From Bacteroides fragilis (lineage in GTDB: Bacteria; Bacteroidota; Bacteroidia; Bacteroidales; Bacteroidaceae): a stretch of 64,000 nt of DNA. The notes under the pieces were generated by a model. The model made no database searches. It worked only from the letters and a program-made list of their open reading frames with translations, and was not told where the DNA came from. The first letter of the stretch is position 1; the number at the start of each line of letters is the position of its first letter. The position numbers and the translations under genes were made by a program. Shown one piece after another: positions 9,764 to 21,052 of this stretch. Where the stretch lies: assembly GCF_002849695.1 (NCBI RefSeq), contig NZ_CP018937.1:806001-870000 (forward strand), read 5' to 3'.

Positions 9764-9831
9764 ATACAGAATCTAAAGTTTAGGTAGATCTCCTCACCGC
9801 TACTGGCCCAAACTTTAGATTCTGTATTTTA
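9764..9831 (+). terminator. Terminator hairpin after fimbrillin-like gene
   Basis: An 18-bp perfect stem built on ACAGAATCTAAAGTTT and its complement, with a 28-nt loop, followed by TTTTAT. The stop codon is about 20 nt upstream. Confidence 0.75.
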
Positions 9832-9927
9832 TCGTTAAATTATTCTCTTCATTCAAATAGGGAATCTTCTTCTTTTTTCTGTCTTTATAATCAAGAAATC
9901 AATTATAAAACCCAAAACAGAAAACAT

Positions 9928-10527
9928 ATGCAGAAAGTATTATTTATCACCACAATTCTACTTACATTATTTGCCCTCTCTATCCGTGCCGAGCACAATC
10001 CTCAAAAAAGACCAGATGCATCTACCCAATTCCAAACCGTTTCCGGTCACAGTATCAGTTTAAATGGTATCGGACTGGCATATAGTTATGAATATGCTTT
10101 TGCTCCGAAAGGTACTGTTATTTTTAGCGCAGGAGCTTCTTATGCTTTTGAAAGAACATGGCAACTCAAAATGGAATCACTTCGCGAATTCCATATCGCT
10201 ACCAAAGACTATCATTTAGTAACCGGAGATTTAGCCATAGAACCACGTTTTTATTATAACCTGAAGAAAAGGCATCGCAATGGCAAGCGTACTTGGGGTA
10301 ATTCCGGTGGGTATTTATCTGCCTGTTTCGGATATTCTTTTCCAATAGCCATCAGCAGCGGAGTAAAAACAGCGCATATATATGTTATCACCCCATATTG
10401 GGGATTTCGACGCGTATGGAAACATTTTCTTTTCGATCTATCTGGCGGAGCCGGTTATATAAAGTCCTCCAACGGCAATTCCGCCATCTATCCTACTGTG
10501 AGAATAGGACTGGGATATAGATTTTAA
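9928..10527 (+). CDS. Small outer-membrane beta-barrel protein, function unknown
   Basis: A 199-residue protein with a cleavable signal peptide (LFITTILLTLFALSIRAEH, cleavage near residue 21). The rest alternates short amphipathic strands rich in Gly, Tyr and Phe (GIGLAYSYEYAF, GDLAIEPRFYYNL, GYLSACFGYSFPI) and ends in the aromatic residue of GLGYRF, the usual outer-membrane insertion signal. The predicted fold is an 8-10 strand barrel like other small Bacteroidetes porin-family proteins. There is no evidence of an operon; the upstream gene is separated by a strong terminator. No function can be assigned. Confidence 0.65.
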   Translation: MQKVLFITTILLTLFALSIRAEHNPQKRPDASTQFQTVSGHSISLNGIGLAYSYEYAFAPKGTVIFSAGASYAFERTWQLKMESLREFHIATKDYHLVTGDLAIEPRFYYNLKKRHRNGKRTWGNSGGYLSACFGYSFPIAISSGVKTAHIYVITPYWGFRRVWKHFLFDLSGGAGYIKSSNGNSAIYPTVRIGLGYRF

Positions 10528-10570
10528 ACGTCATACTCTAATTGAAGAATAAATAACCAAAGTACCGAAT

Positions 10571-10769
10571 ACAAAAAATGGCTACTCATCCCGAGCAACC
10601 AATCTTTTGTTAACCTTAAATCTAATACTTATGAAAAAAACACAATACAAATATACCGAATTTCAAGCAATTAGCAAATATCAGAGCAAAAATATCCTGT
10701 ATTATAACACCGTTTAATACTCGATCTTGTTTTGTTAATACTTTAGGCTAAAAACGTTAACAATTAACA
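10571..10769 (+). repeat. Direct repeat, copy 1 (leader plus micro-ORF)
   Basis: About 200 bp homologous to 13617-13815. The first ~75 nt, from ACAAAAAATGGCTACTC through TTAACCTTAAATCTAATACTT to the ATG, differ by a single base plus one indel; the rest is more diverged, and a shared GTTAACAATTAACA marks the right end. Its right end supplies the stop codon of ric on the other strand. Confidence 0.85.
10631..10717 (+). CDS. Micro-ORF (28 codons) in the direct repeat
   Basis: ATG at 10631, TAA at 10715-10717; the peptide begins MKKTQYKYTEF and ends ILYYNTV. It is listed because the second repeat copy, after restoring one lost base, encodes a colinear 28-residue peptide starting MKKTQYKNTDSQ and ending ILLYYNMV, with the same length and the same stop position. 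It could be a leader peptide, a toxin-like small protein or a decayed gene start. No signal peptide or transmembrane segment is apparent. Expression is unproven. Confidence 0.35.
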   Translation: MKKTQYKYTEFQAISKYQSKNILYYNTV

Positions 10770-11492
10770 CATTCGTTCACAGTTCTCCTGTATCTCTATA
10801 GCCATAGGAAAAACAATATTATTTTCTAAATGAATATGATGATGCAAATTTTTCTCAAATGTCTCCAACATTTCAAACAATAACCTGTAGGTGTCACAAG
10901 CATCATCGGGTACTAAATATCCCTGAGCCAATAAAGAAATCCGGCGAAAACGTTCACCTTCGGCATCATGTTCATGCATCATTACCGAAATAGGGCTACT
11001 GACACTGCCACAATGAAAAGGCGGAACGGGGCGGTGTTGGGTCACTGCATCGAATAAATCGTATATATAAGGAAACAACACCATTTCCTCCTTGGTAAGA
11101 TGATTATTCAGATCTATCCAGGACTCCTGAAACAACCCACGTATCTCATAAAGTTCCGGATGTTTCTCACCGTGTACCTCACAAACTTTATCAAGCAATT
11201 GAAGAATCTGCGGTCCCTGGTAACGGATATTACGATGATGGAATTTCAGGATGTAATCTACCAATAAATCCATAGGCCAACTTTTAAAATCAAAAATCGG
11301 AGAATGGTTCGGTTGCGTTTGCCTCAACTCTTCCAACAAACTGTCCACCCCTGCTCCGGCTCTTTCACAAGCATCAGTCAGCGAGATATCTCCATTGCAA
11401 CAGAAATCAATGCCATACTTATTGAATACCTTTGCGTGGTCAAAACGATCGGCTACAATCTGACCGACTGTCATAAGTTTATAATCTTTCAT
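10764..11492 (-). CDS. ric: Iron-sulfur cluster repair di-iron protein (Ric/ScdA/YtfE family)
   Basis: A 242-residue cytoplasmic protein that repairs Fe-S clusters damaged by nitric oxide or oxidants. The N-terminal ScdA_N domain shows TVGQIVADRF and the DFCCNGD cysteine motif (residues ~30-36). The hemerythrin-like C-terminal domain has the iron ligands in HHRNI (~80), HLTKEE (~131), MHEHDAEG (~173) and HHHIHLENN (~220). Length is normal for the family. It is the last of four same-strand genes but has its own upstream region with a perfect palindrome (11548-11563), which fits a Crp/Fnr-type nitrosative or redox regulator. A terminator for the preceding maoC gene lies between, so it is probably an independent transcript. 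Confidence 0.92.
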   Translation of the reverse strand: MKDYKLMTVGQIVADRFDHAKVFNKYGIDFCCNGDISLTDACERAGAGVDSLLEELRQTQPNHSPIFDFKSWPMDLLVDYILKFHHRNIRYQGPQILQLLDKVCEVHGEKHPELYEIRGLFQESWIDLNNHLTKEEMVLFPYIYDLFDAVTQHRPVPPFHCGSVSSPISVMMHEHDAEGERFRRISLLAQGYLVPDDACDTYRLLFEMLETFEKNLHHHIHLENNIVFPMAIEIQENCERMC

Positions 11493-11547
11493 ATTTTCCT
11501 CTTTTATTATTCAGAGGACAAAGGTCGGGAACAGAAAACAAATAATT

Positions 11548-11563
11548 TGTAACCAATGTTACA
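11548..11563 (-). promoter_or_regulatory. Crp/Fnr-type palindrome upstream of ric
   Basis: TGTAAC-N4-GTTACA, a perfect 6+6 palindrome 56 nt before the ric start. A weak -7-like GACCTTTG lies between it and the gene, which would put the palindrome near -40 as expected for an activated promoter. The regulator identity (HcpR/DNR-like) is inference. Confidence 0.5.
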
Positions 11564-11610
11564 GGAAGGATTTTCTTTTGTCTTTCGAAGCAATATGAAG
11601 TATAAAACAA

Positions 11611-11645
11611 TGGCATACACAGTCTTCTATAACTTGTGTATGCCA
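11611..11645 (-). terminator. Terminator after maoC gene
   Basis: Perfect 11-bp stem TGGCATACACA/TGTGTATGCCA, 13-nt loop, 10 nt past the stop codon. On the minus strand it is followed by TTGTTTTAT. Confidence 0.75.
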
Positions 11646-11655
11646 TATTCTTTTC

Positions 11656-12120
11656 TTAATTAAAATAATACAGAAAGATAGCGATACCTTCGAGTGCTTT
11701 CTTTGGCTGATCTTTAATCTCAATCGCAAACTTAATTTCAGCTTTAGCCACACCACGCAAGTTAGTAAGAGAATGCAGACTTGCCTTCAGTCGCACACTT
11801 TGACCTGACAGTACTGCTTGTCCGAACTTCATCTTGTCCATACCATAATTAATCATCATCTTCAAATTATTTACTTCAATAATCTGGTTCCACAAATGAG
11901 GAAGTAATGACAATGTCAGATATCCGTGAACAATGGTGCTATGATAAGGGCTCTCCACCTTAGCACGCTCTGTGTCCACATGAATCCACTGATGATCTAA
12001 TGTTGCATCAGCGAAAAGGTTGATACGTTCCTGAGAAACCTCCAGATAGTCAGAGACTCCAATCTGCTGCCCCACTAATTTCTCAAAATCTTCATAAGAA
12101 TTAATAATTACTTTATCCAT
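11656..12120 (-). CDS. MaoC-family (R)-hydratase/dehydratase
   Basis: A 154-residue single hot-dog-fold protein related to (R)-specific enoyl-CoA hydratases. The signature is FADATLDHQWIHVD with the catalytic Asp42 and His47 of the hydratase motif, followed by VHGYLTLSLLPHLW. The substrate (enoyl-CoA or a related thioester) cannot be read from the sequence, and no fatty-acid or PHA genes are nearby. It lies 63 nt after the DCC-family gene on the same strand and could share its transcript. The terminator at 11611-11645 ends the unit. Confidence 0.85.
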   Translation of the reverse strand: MDKVIINSYEDFEKLVGQQIGVSDYLEVSQERINLFADATLDHQWIHVDTERAKVESPYHSTIVHGYLTLSLLPHLWNQIIEVNNLKMMINYGMDKMKFGQAVLSGQSVRLKASLHSLTNLRGVAKAEIKFAIEIKDQPKKALEGIAIFLYYFN

Positions 12121-12183
12121 ATTTCTTCATTTAAAAATGTACATCTTTGCTACAAAGATATATTTTTTTTAGATAAGTTAAAA

Positions 12184-12579
12184 TTAATCCGGTCTTTTAG
12201 ATTCTTCATTAGAAAAACTCGCCGGCTTAGTACATGAATCTACTTTCCCAAATATCCGATACCGATATTTGGAAACCAATAAATACAATGCATCCCTTAC
12301 TTTTACCGGAATCAGGATCAATGGATAAAAACACTGCCAGAATCCTCCCAGGTCTTTTAAGATATAAAGTATAGCCGTAGATTTAGAATAACAATCTCCT
12401 TTCCGGAAATAATAGAGAGTCTTATTACTACTTTCAACAGCATACCGGTCCAACAAAGTTTTACCCGCTTCAGATTGCAGTGAAACAAAACGGAACAGCT
12501 TTCTTTTATCCCTCTTTACAATAAAAGAAACTGTCCCGTTGCAGAGATTACATATACCATCGAAAAGTATAATATTCAT
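12184..12579 (-). CDS. DCC-family thiol-disulfide oxidoreductase (DUF393)
   Basis: A 131-residue protein of the DUF393/DCC family, named for its DxxCxxC motif, seen here as FDGICNLCNG with cysteines at residues 10 and 13. The fold is predicted to be thioredoxin-like, and the motif suggests redox activity, but no member's physiological substrate is well established. No signal peptide is seen, so it is probably cytoplasmic. It starts 9 nt after the stop of the DUF3829 lipoprotein gene and is very likely cotranscribed with it. Confidence 0.85.
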   Translation of the reverse strand: MNIILFDGICNLCNGTVSFIVKRDKRKLFRFVSLQSEAGKTLLDRYAVESSNKTLYYFRKGDCYSKSTAILYILKDLGGFWQCFYPLILIPVKVRDALYLLVSKYRYRIFGKVDSCTKPASFSNEESKRPD

Positions 12580-12588
12580 TCTATATTT

Positions 12589-13449
12589 CTAAATAATTGA
12601 AGTCTCGTATGCACTGGTCAACATATCATAATCGGCATCACTGTATTCTCCTTTTTCCCGAGCCTTCTGCACCTGTTTGATAAATGTTTCTACCTGTGAA
12701 AGGAAAGTCTGATAAGACTTCATCTCGCTTTCATGACCATTCACGGCAGGAAGTTTTTTAGCAGCATCGAGTTGTTTGGTAAGTTCAGCTACTTTCAGGT
12801 CAATGCGGGGGCCATCCATCATATGCTTACGTGCATACAGGTTCAAAATACTCTGCATCGTAGCAGACATCTTCCGTACAGACATAATCTGTTCTTTCAG
12901 CGGACTGTCCGCCAGAAGCACCTGTTCAGCCTGTTCGGTAAACGGACTCAGAATATCAAAAACATTCTGCTTGTATTCAGACATCTGTGTGCTCAACTGA
13001 TAATTCGCATCCAACAGTTGCTTCGCTTTGGTTACATCTTTCTTTTTCAAGTAAGAAAGATAGGTATCGAAATTTGCGTAAAACTCAGCTCTCGCCTTAA
13101 ACAATCCGGCATAGTTCTGCACCAGATTCTGGCGGGTTTCTCTATTGAAGTAATCTCCGGGATTCATCACCGTCGCCGAATCTTTTGCAACAACTGCCGG
13201 TGGGGCGATGGCGGTAAGAGCCGGTACTTTTCCTTTTTGTTCCATATAATCCAAAACGGCATTTACATCTTTTTCCTTCACCATATCTTTTAATACTCCG
13301 AGAGAAGTATTATAATATTTGATTACCTCTGTCGCATTTTCAATATCTGCCGTACTGGCAACAGGAGCTTTGCTCTTGCTTCCACCCGAACAAGAGGCCA
13401 ACAGAAAAGCACTCACAAGTGCTCCAAAAAACAATAGATTCTTTTTCAT
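12589..13449 (-). CDS. DUF3829-type lipoprotein
   Basis: A 286-residue lipoprotein when started at 13449 (MKKNLLFFGALVSAFLLASC), giving a lipobox LLASC with Cys20. That ATG has a good ribosome site (AAAGGAAA) and a proper signal sequence; the longer frame reaching 13515 adds 22 residues ahead of the signal peptide and is rejected. The mature part is mostly alpha-helical with charged heptads (KAELTKQLDAAKK-type stretches), like DUF3829 proteins, which are thought to be periplasmic helical bundles. Function is unknown. It is the first gene of the minus-strand unit DUF3829-DCC-maoC. Confidence 0.8.
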   Translation of the reverse strand: MKKNLLFFGALVSAFLLASCSGGSKSKAPVASTADIENATEVIKYYNTSLGVLKDMVKEKDVNAVLDYMEQKGKVPALTAIAPPAVVAKDSATVMNPGDYFNRETRQNLVQNYAGLFKARAEFYANFDTYLSYLKKKDVTKAKQLLDANYQLSTQMSEYKQNVFDILSPFTEQAEQVLLADSPLKEQIMSVRKMSATMQSILNLYARKHMMDGPRIDLKVAELTKQLDAAKKLPAVNGHESEMKSYQTFLSQVETFIKQVQKAREKGEYSDADYDMLTSAYETSII

Positions 13450-13616
13450 AATGTTTCCTTTAATAATTAGTAAATAGAACAAGCCTATAGATAGCTGATA
13501 TTGCACTAATAACAATATAAAAGTCGTTTTGCTCTCAAAACCATCTATAAATTACAAAGGGAACAAAGAAATTAAAGAAATAAATATCATCGGAAGCGAA
13601 ACCACATTACTGCATA

Positions 13617-13815
13617 AAACAAAAAATGGCTACTCGTCCCGAGCAACCAATCTTTTGTTAACCTTAAATCTAATACTTATGAAAAAACACAATACAAAAA
13701 TACCGATTCCCAACTAATTAGCAAATTTACGCGCGATATTCTGCTCTATTATAACATGGTTTAATGTTACCGATAACTTCTTAACATTTTACACTTGTAC
13801 TGTTAACAATTAACA
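13617..13815 (+). repeat. Direct repeat, copy 2
   Basis: Second copy of the ~200-bp element at 10571-10769, 3,048 bp away (ATG to ATG) in the same orientation. The two copies bracket the ric-maoC-DCC-DUF3829 gene cluster. The first ~75 nt are nearly identical, including a GC-rich imperfect hairpin GGCTACTCG/CGAGCAACC. Confidence 0.85.
13679..13764 (+). pseudogene. Frameshifted copy of the micro-ORF
   Basis: Same leader and start codon as 10631-10717, but one A is missing in the AAAAAAAC run, so translation stops after 12 residues at 13717. Restoring the base gives a 28-residue peptide ending at a TAA (13762-13764) exactly matching the position in copy 1. The total length is 86 nt against 87. 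Confidence 0.45.
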
Positions 13816-14335
13816 AGTTCCATTACTCGTTTTCAGACATAAAAAGGCTATCATACCTCATCCACCCAATAACGATGATATCCCCACCGGTACAATATTA
13901 CTGAATTTCTTTATCCCCCCTGATCATATTCCAATCCTTCAGATAACAATTTTTCCGATGACAATGAACATATTACAGGTATAACCGGTATTTCATTCAT
14001 AACGAAATGAATGTAGACCTCAAAAGATAGTTTATAACCAATCCACACAACCCTATGCATTTCTGAAGCAGAAAGATAGAAATCAGACAAAGGCAGTAAT
14101 CTATTATTCAATTCGAATAGTTCGAATGATGGAAAAAAAGAGAAGTCGATATTGTGATATTCTTTCAATAATAGAATCTTGTCACTTAATTTATTCTTTT
14201 TGATTTCTTGTATATTAATGTTTTTTTCTTGCTTTAGACATCAGATAGTGGTATATTTACCCCGAAACACTTCAGCCCGTTTCTTAACCTTAAAAGGAAT
14301 TGAATATGAAAAATTTAAAATAATTATTGATCGTA
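13816..14335. other. Gene-poor stretch, possible degraded coding remnant on the minus strand
   Basis: No confident gene. The minus strand at 13911-14168 is open for 85 codons from a TTG and shows protein-like composition, but there is no ATG, no ribosome site, and a stop lies just upstream in frame. A weak third resemblance to the direct repeat (TTAACCTTAAAA...ATGAAAAA) occurs near 14285-14315. Confidence 0.3.
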
Positions 14336-14345
14336 CTAATCTTTG
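14336..14345 (+). promoter_or_regulatory. -7-like element before the propeller lipoprotein
   Basis: CTAATCTTTG approximates TAnnTTTG. It predicts a start of transcription near 14350, which favours the ATG at 14376 over the one at 14343. Confidence 0.35.
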
Positions 14346-14375
14346 TTACATAAAAAAACAAATAAAACAAATAAG

Positions 14376-15545
14376 ATGAAACAAGTAAACACTGTTTTGA
14401 CAGTCATTCTGTTGGTAGTATTGACTGGATGTGGAAGAAATAAACAATCAAACGATGATTTAATCATCGTGGACGTTTCGAAAAGCTATCCTAAAAAAGA
14501 ATTGATTCTTCAGGATTTTATGAATGTGGAATATGTTGCGCTGGAAACTACAGATGAGTTTCTTACACAAGGCTTAGTACAAGATGTGGGAAAAGAATAC
14601 TTATTGGTAACCAATAGGAATAATGATGGGGATATTTTTATTTTTGACAGGCAAACCGGTAAAGGATTAAAAAAGATAAATCGGCGAGGGCAAGGGGCAG
14701 AAGAATATGCAAGGATTAATGAGATTATTCTTGATGAAAACAATGATGAAATATTCGTAAAGTCACCGGGAAATAAAATCTTAGTATACGATCTTAACGG
14801 AGAATTCAAACGGTGTTTGAATCTTGGTAGAGATATTTCATCTATTTTTGATTATGACAAACATAATTTGATCTGTTATGATATGTCAGATTATCATAAC
14901 AAAGGAAAAGATAGAAACAAATCGTACCATATTCTTATATCAAAACAGGATGGAAGTATCACCCGGGAAATTTTTATTCCTTTTAAAACGATTAACACAC
15001 CGATTGTGACTGATGGAGATCGATTTATAGCAAATTATTCTTACCAAATACGCCTAAGTAACGGCAAATGGACACTTATGGACGCATCAGCCGATACATT
15101 GTATAACTATGCACCGGATGGTACATTAAGCCCCTTTATTGTAAGAACCCCCTCTGCAAATACTATGGAGCCTGAAATTTTTCTTTATATGGGTATTCAT
15201 ACCGACCGTTATTACTTTATGGAAACCGTTAAAAATGTATTTAACTTTGAAAAAGGTAACGGATTCTATACAGATGAGCTGGTGTACGACAAGAAGGAAA
15301 AAGCCATATTTCAAGTTGCCGTATATAATGATGACTATGCAGAAAAAAGAACTGTAGCTATGACGGCGAAATCAATAAATCGCGATATCGAGGATGTCAC
15401 GAGTTTAAGTGCATCCCAACTTATTGAGATTTATAAGAAAGAGCAACTGAAAGATGGCAAATTGAAAGATATTGCTTCAAAGTTGAATGAAGAAGACAAT
15501 CCTGTAATCATGTTGGTAAAGCAAAAAAATAGTGGTTTAAAATGA
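14376..15545 (+). CDS. 6-bladed beta-propeller lipoprotein
   Basis: A 389-residue lipoprotein starting at 14376 (MKQVNTVLTVILLVVLTGC, Cys19 of the lipobox). The mature protein carries repeated blade motifs: VEYVALETTDEFL at the start, then IFIFDRQTGKGLKKINRRGQGAEEY, DEIFVKSPGNKILVYDLNGEF and later blades. This is the pattern of the Bacteroidetes BF3164-like/6-bladed beta-propeller family, whose members are common in these genomes, generally periplasmic or outer-membrane anchored, and mostly of unknown function. It is monocistronic and ends at the bidirectional hairpin 15672-15704. The DNA is more AT-rich than neighbouring housekeeping genes. Confidence 0.8.
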   Translation: MKQVNTVLTVILLVVLTGCGRNKQSNDDLIIVDVSKSYPKKELILQDFMNVEYVALETTDEFLTQGLVQDVGKEYLLVTNRNNDGDIFIFDRQTGKGLKKINRRGQGAEEYARINEIILDENNDEIFVKSPGNKILVYDLNGEFKRCLNLGRDISSIFDYDKHNLICYDMSDYHNKGKDRNKSYHILISKQDGSITREIFIPFKTINTPIVTDGDRFIANYSYQIRLSNGKWTLMDASADTLYNYAPDGTLSPFIVRTPSANTMEPEIFLYMGIHTDRYYFMETVKNVFNFEKGNGFYTDELVYDKKEKAIFQVAVYNDDYAEKRTVAMTAKSINRDIEDVTSLSASQLIEIYKKEQLKDGKLKDIASKLNEEDNPVIMLVKQKNSGLK

Positions 15546-15671
15546 AAAAGGCAACCAACTATTTTATCAAGAGCAGTGGATCATCCACCACCTGCTGAAC
15601 ACTCCTTTTATTCCATTCGCAGGATTGTTGACCGAATAGATGGTGTTGCTCTTGTTCTTTACGTATACTAT

Positions 15672-15710
15672 GAGGTTGTGTCAAAACGTTTTTGACACAA
15701 CCTCCTTTTC
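15672..15710. terminator. Bidirectional terminator between propeller gene and eno
   Basis: A perfect 15-bp stem GAGGTTGTGTCAAAA with a CGT-type loop, followed by CTTTTC on the plus strand. The arm sequence TTTTGACACAACCTCC recurs almost exactly at 20707-20723. Confidence 0.75.
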
Positions 15711-15776
15711 ACATTTACATTCAATCATTATAAAAATAACTAACCTTTCATCATGCTATGCTTATCATGATTTTAT

Positions 15777-17105
<1,329 letters not shown>

Positions 17106-17214
17106 TTATGGGAAGCGGTAGAATAACTATTAATAGGTATTCCGTGCGGTCTCTTTCCCTATAAATCAGTATTATCGCTTTTATACTATAAAACAAAGAG
17201 AGAGGTGGAAAAGT

Positions 17215-17880
17215 TCAGTCGTCTTCAACCTTGACTCCTAACAGAGGCAGTAAGTCCATTGCCTGTAATGAACTGACTATAGCCCCTTTCAGGTCAGCTA
17301 TGTTTAGTTGAATGCCTGTTATTCTTGAGCTCCTCAGGTCGATACCTTTTAAAGACGTATGCGAAAAATCTGCTTCAAGCAGTTCACAATTGTCGAAAGC
17401 TGCTGGTATTAATTTACTGTCATTGAGGCTGGCGTTTCGAAAATCACAATGGCTGAAACGAACGGTTCGCATTTTCGTCATGGAAAGATTGATATATTGT
17501 CCATAACAATGCTCCATCCGGACATGGTTTAGGGTGGCTTCCGGAAAACCTGTTCCTAAGAGCTTGCATGATATAAATTCTACCCGGTAGAAAGTCGTTC
17601 CGGCAAAAGACACGTTGGATAAGTCGCAATTTTCAAAACGTATGTCTGTTAATTGGGCTGATTTCAACTGGCATTCGTTGAATATTTGTTGTTTGAAAGT
17701 ACAATTGTTAATACTTAGATAGGGCTTATTTACTTGTCGGACAACTCCTTTAGAGAAATATAAATCAGAAATTTTCTCTTCATCCACCAAAATATCGAGT
17801 GGAGTGATGCTTTCGGACTGCTCATTGATGAATGGGGCTACGACTTTAACAGGTTGGACTTTCTTAATTGCTGGTTTCAT
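17215..17880 (-). CDS. Pentapeptide-repeat protein
   Basis: A 221-residue protein whose residues ~55-205 consist of tandem pentapeptide repeats of the A(D/N)LXX/CxF type (CTFKQQIFNECQLKSAQLTD, CDLSNVSFAG, CDFRNASLNDSKLI, ADFSHTSLKG), which fold as a right-handed quadrilateral beta-helix. It has no signal peptide. Relatives include Qnr/MfpA proteins that protect DNA gyrase from quinolones, but many members have other or unknown roles, and Qnr activity cannot be inferred here. It starts 8 nt after the crcB stop codon, so the two are one operon. Confidence 0.85.
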   Translation of the reverse strand: MKPAIKKVQPVKVVAPFINEQSESITPLDILVDEEKISDLYFSKGVVRQVNKPYLSINNCTFKQQIFNECQLKSAQLTDIRFENCDLSNVSFAGTTFYRVEFISCKLLGTGFPEATLNHVRMEHCYGQYINLSMTKMRTVRFSHCDFRNASLNDSKLIPAAFDNCELLEADFSHTSLKGIDLRSSRITGIQLNIADLKGAIVSSLQAMDLLPLLGVKVEDD

Positions 17881-17888
17881 ATATTAGT

Positions 17889-18275
17889 CTATTGTTTTAA
17901 ATGTTCTCCGAGGTATCCTCCACCTAATACGGCTAAAAGCCCGAGTATCATACTGGCTAATGTGTAAAATGCGAATATGCCGTAGAAGCCTCCTTTCAGT
18001 AAACTCAGGCCATCATTAGCCAAAGTAGAAAATGTGGTAAAACCTCCACAGAAACCAACAGTCAGAAATAGCCTTAACTCGAAGGATAGATCAAGACGTT
18101 CCGAAAGTGAATAAAATAATCCTATTAACAAACTCCCAGCAATGTTCACGGCAAACGTTCCCCACGGAAAGGGGAAAAAAGTAGGGCTAAGTTTCTCGTT
18201 GACGGCTATTTGTGCCAGATAGCGGGATACACTGCCTATGCCTCCTCCGATAAATATATAAATAATCTCTTTCAT
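17889..18275 (-). CDS. crcB: Fluoride efflux channel CrcB/Fluc
   Basis: A 128-residue membrane protein with four hydrophobic segments that exports fluoride as a dual-topology dimer in the inner membrane. Signature stretches are GGGIGSVSRYLAQ, WGTFAVNIAGSLLIGL with the conserved Asn, and GFCGGFTTFSTLAND. First gene of a unit with the pentapeptide-repeat gene (8-nt gap) and possibly eno. A very good promoter lies 18 nt upstream of the start. I looked for a crcB-motif fluoride riboswitch in the leader; the transcript would have only ~12 nt before the start, so there is no room for one. Confidence 0.93.
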   Translation of the reverse strand: MKEIIYIFIGGGIGSVSRYLAQIAVNEKLSPTFFPFPWGTFAVNIAGSLLIGLFYSLSERLDLSFELRLFLTVGFCGGFTTFSTLANDGLSLLKGGFYGIFAFYTLASMILGLLAVLGGGYLGEHLKQ

Positions 18276-18292
18276 CTTTTTTGTTTTGTTGG

Positions 18293-18323
18293 CAAAGTTA
18301 CCACTGTCAACTGTTTATGCAAA
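18293..18323 (-). promoter_or_regulatory. Promoter of crcB (TTTG-N19-TAACTTTG)
   Basis: Exact match to both Bacteroides boxes on the minus strand: -33 TTTG at 18320-18323 and -7 TAACTTTG at 18293-18300 with a 19-nt spacer. Transcription should begin near 18288. Confidence 0.8.
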
Positions 18324-18385
18324 CGTTTTCTGATAAATCTTCTTTATTTCGGTTCCATTCGTCGAACCGGAATCTGCTTCTTGCT

Positions 18386-18393
18386 TATCTTTG
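18386..18393 (+). promoter_or_regulatory. -7 element for the GH97 gene
   Basis: TATCTTTG, 34 nt before the GH97 start; no clear -33 box. It is divergent from the crcB promoter. Confidence 0.45.
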
Positions 18394-18408
18394 TTGCATG
18401 ATTACTAA

Positions 18409-20586
<2,178 letters not shown>

Positions 20587-20589
20587 AGG

Positions 20590-20725
20590 TGGGTGTGTCA
20601 TAACTCACCACAGAGGACACAGAGTAACACAGAGGTGTTTTTAAGTTACTGATTATTAGTAAAAAAAAACTCTGTGATACTCTGTGATGCTCTGTGGTGA
20701 AAAGAGTTTTGACACAGCCTCCCTT
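20590..20725. repeat. Large imperfect hairpin with CACAGAG repeats
   Basis: Left-arm segments CACCACAGAG, CACAGAGT and CACAGAG pair in order with CTCTGTG, ACTCTGTG and CTCTGTGGTG in the right arm; an outer TGTGTCA/TGACACA pair closes it. It sits just after the GH97 stop codon and may act as its terminator or be a small palindromic repeat element. The rest of the 466-bp gap is AT-rich and holds no gene. Confidence 0.7.
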
Positions 20726-21052
20726 TTGTTGATAGTTACTATATTACCAATTAAGTGAGTCATCTCTTGACTTTCTCTTTTTATCTGCTGTTCTTATCTT
20801 TATTGATTATATTGTTTTTAATCAAGAGATTAGTTGTCTAATGTTGAATGTCTATAAAGCTAACTTTAACATCAAGTTAAAGCTTGTTTTTTAAATGCAA
20901 AGAACAAGTTGTTTGCATTTAAAAGATTTGTTCTTTGTACAGAGGGAATAATGATCTTTGTTTCTTCCTTAACATTGTTAAATTATTCTGTAGGGGCTAT
21001 ATCTTTTCTTTGATAGCTTTTGTTCTCTATATATAATAAGGTGTAAACAACT

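Noticed and set aside
13911..14168. 85-codon open frame on the minus strand
   Set aside because: Starts with TTG only, lacks a ribosome site, has an in-frame stop upstream and no recognisable domain; kept only as a possible remnant.
14179..14379. 66-codon frame upstream of the propeller lipoprotein
   Set aside because: AT-rich, hydrophobic start is coincidental, it spans the promoter of the next gene and overlaps its start.
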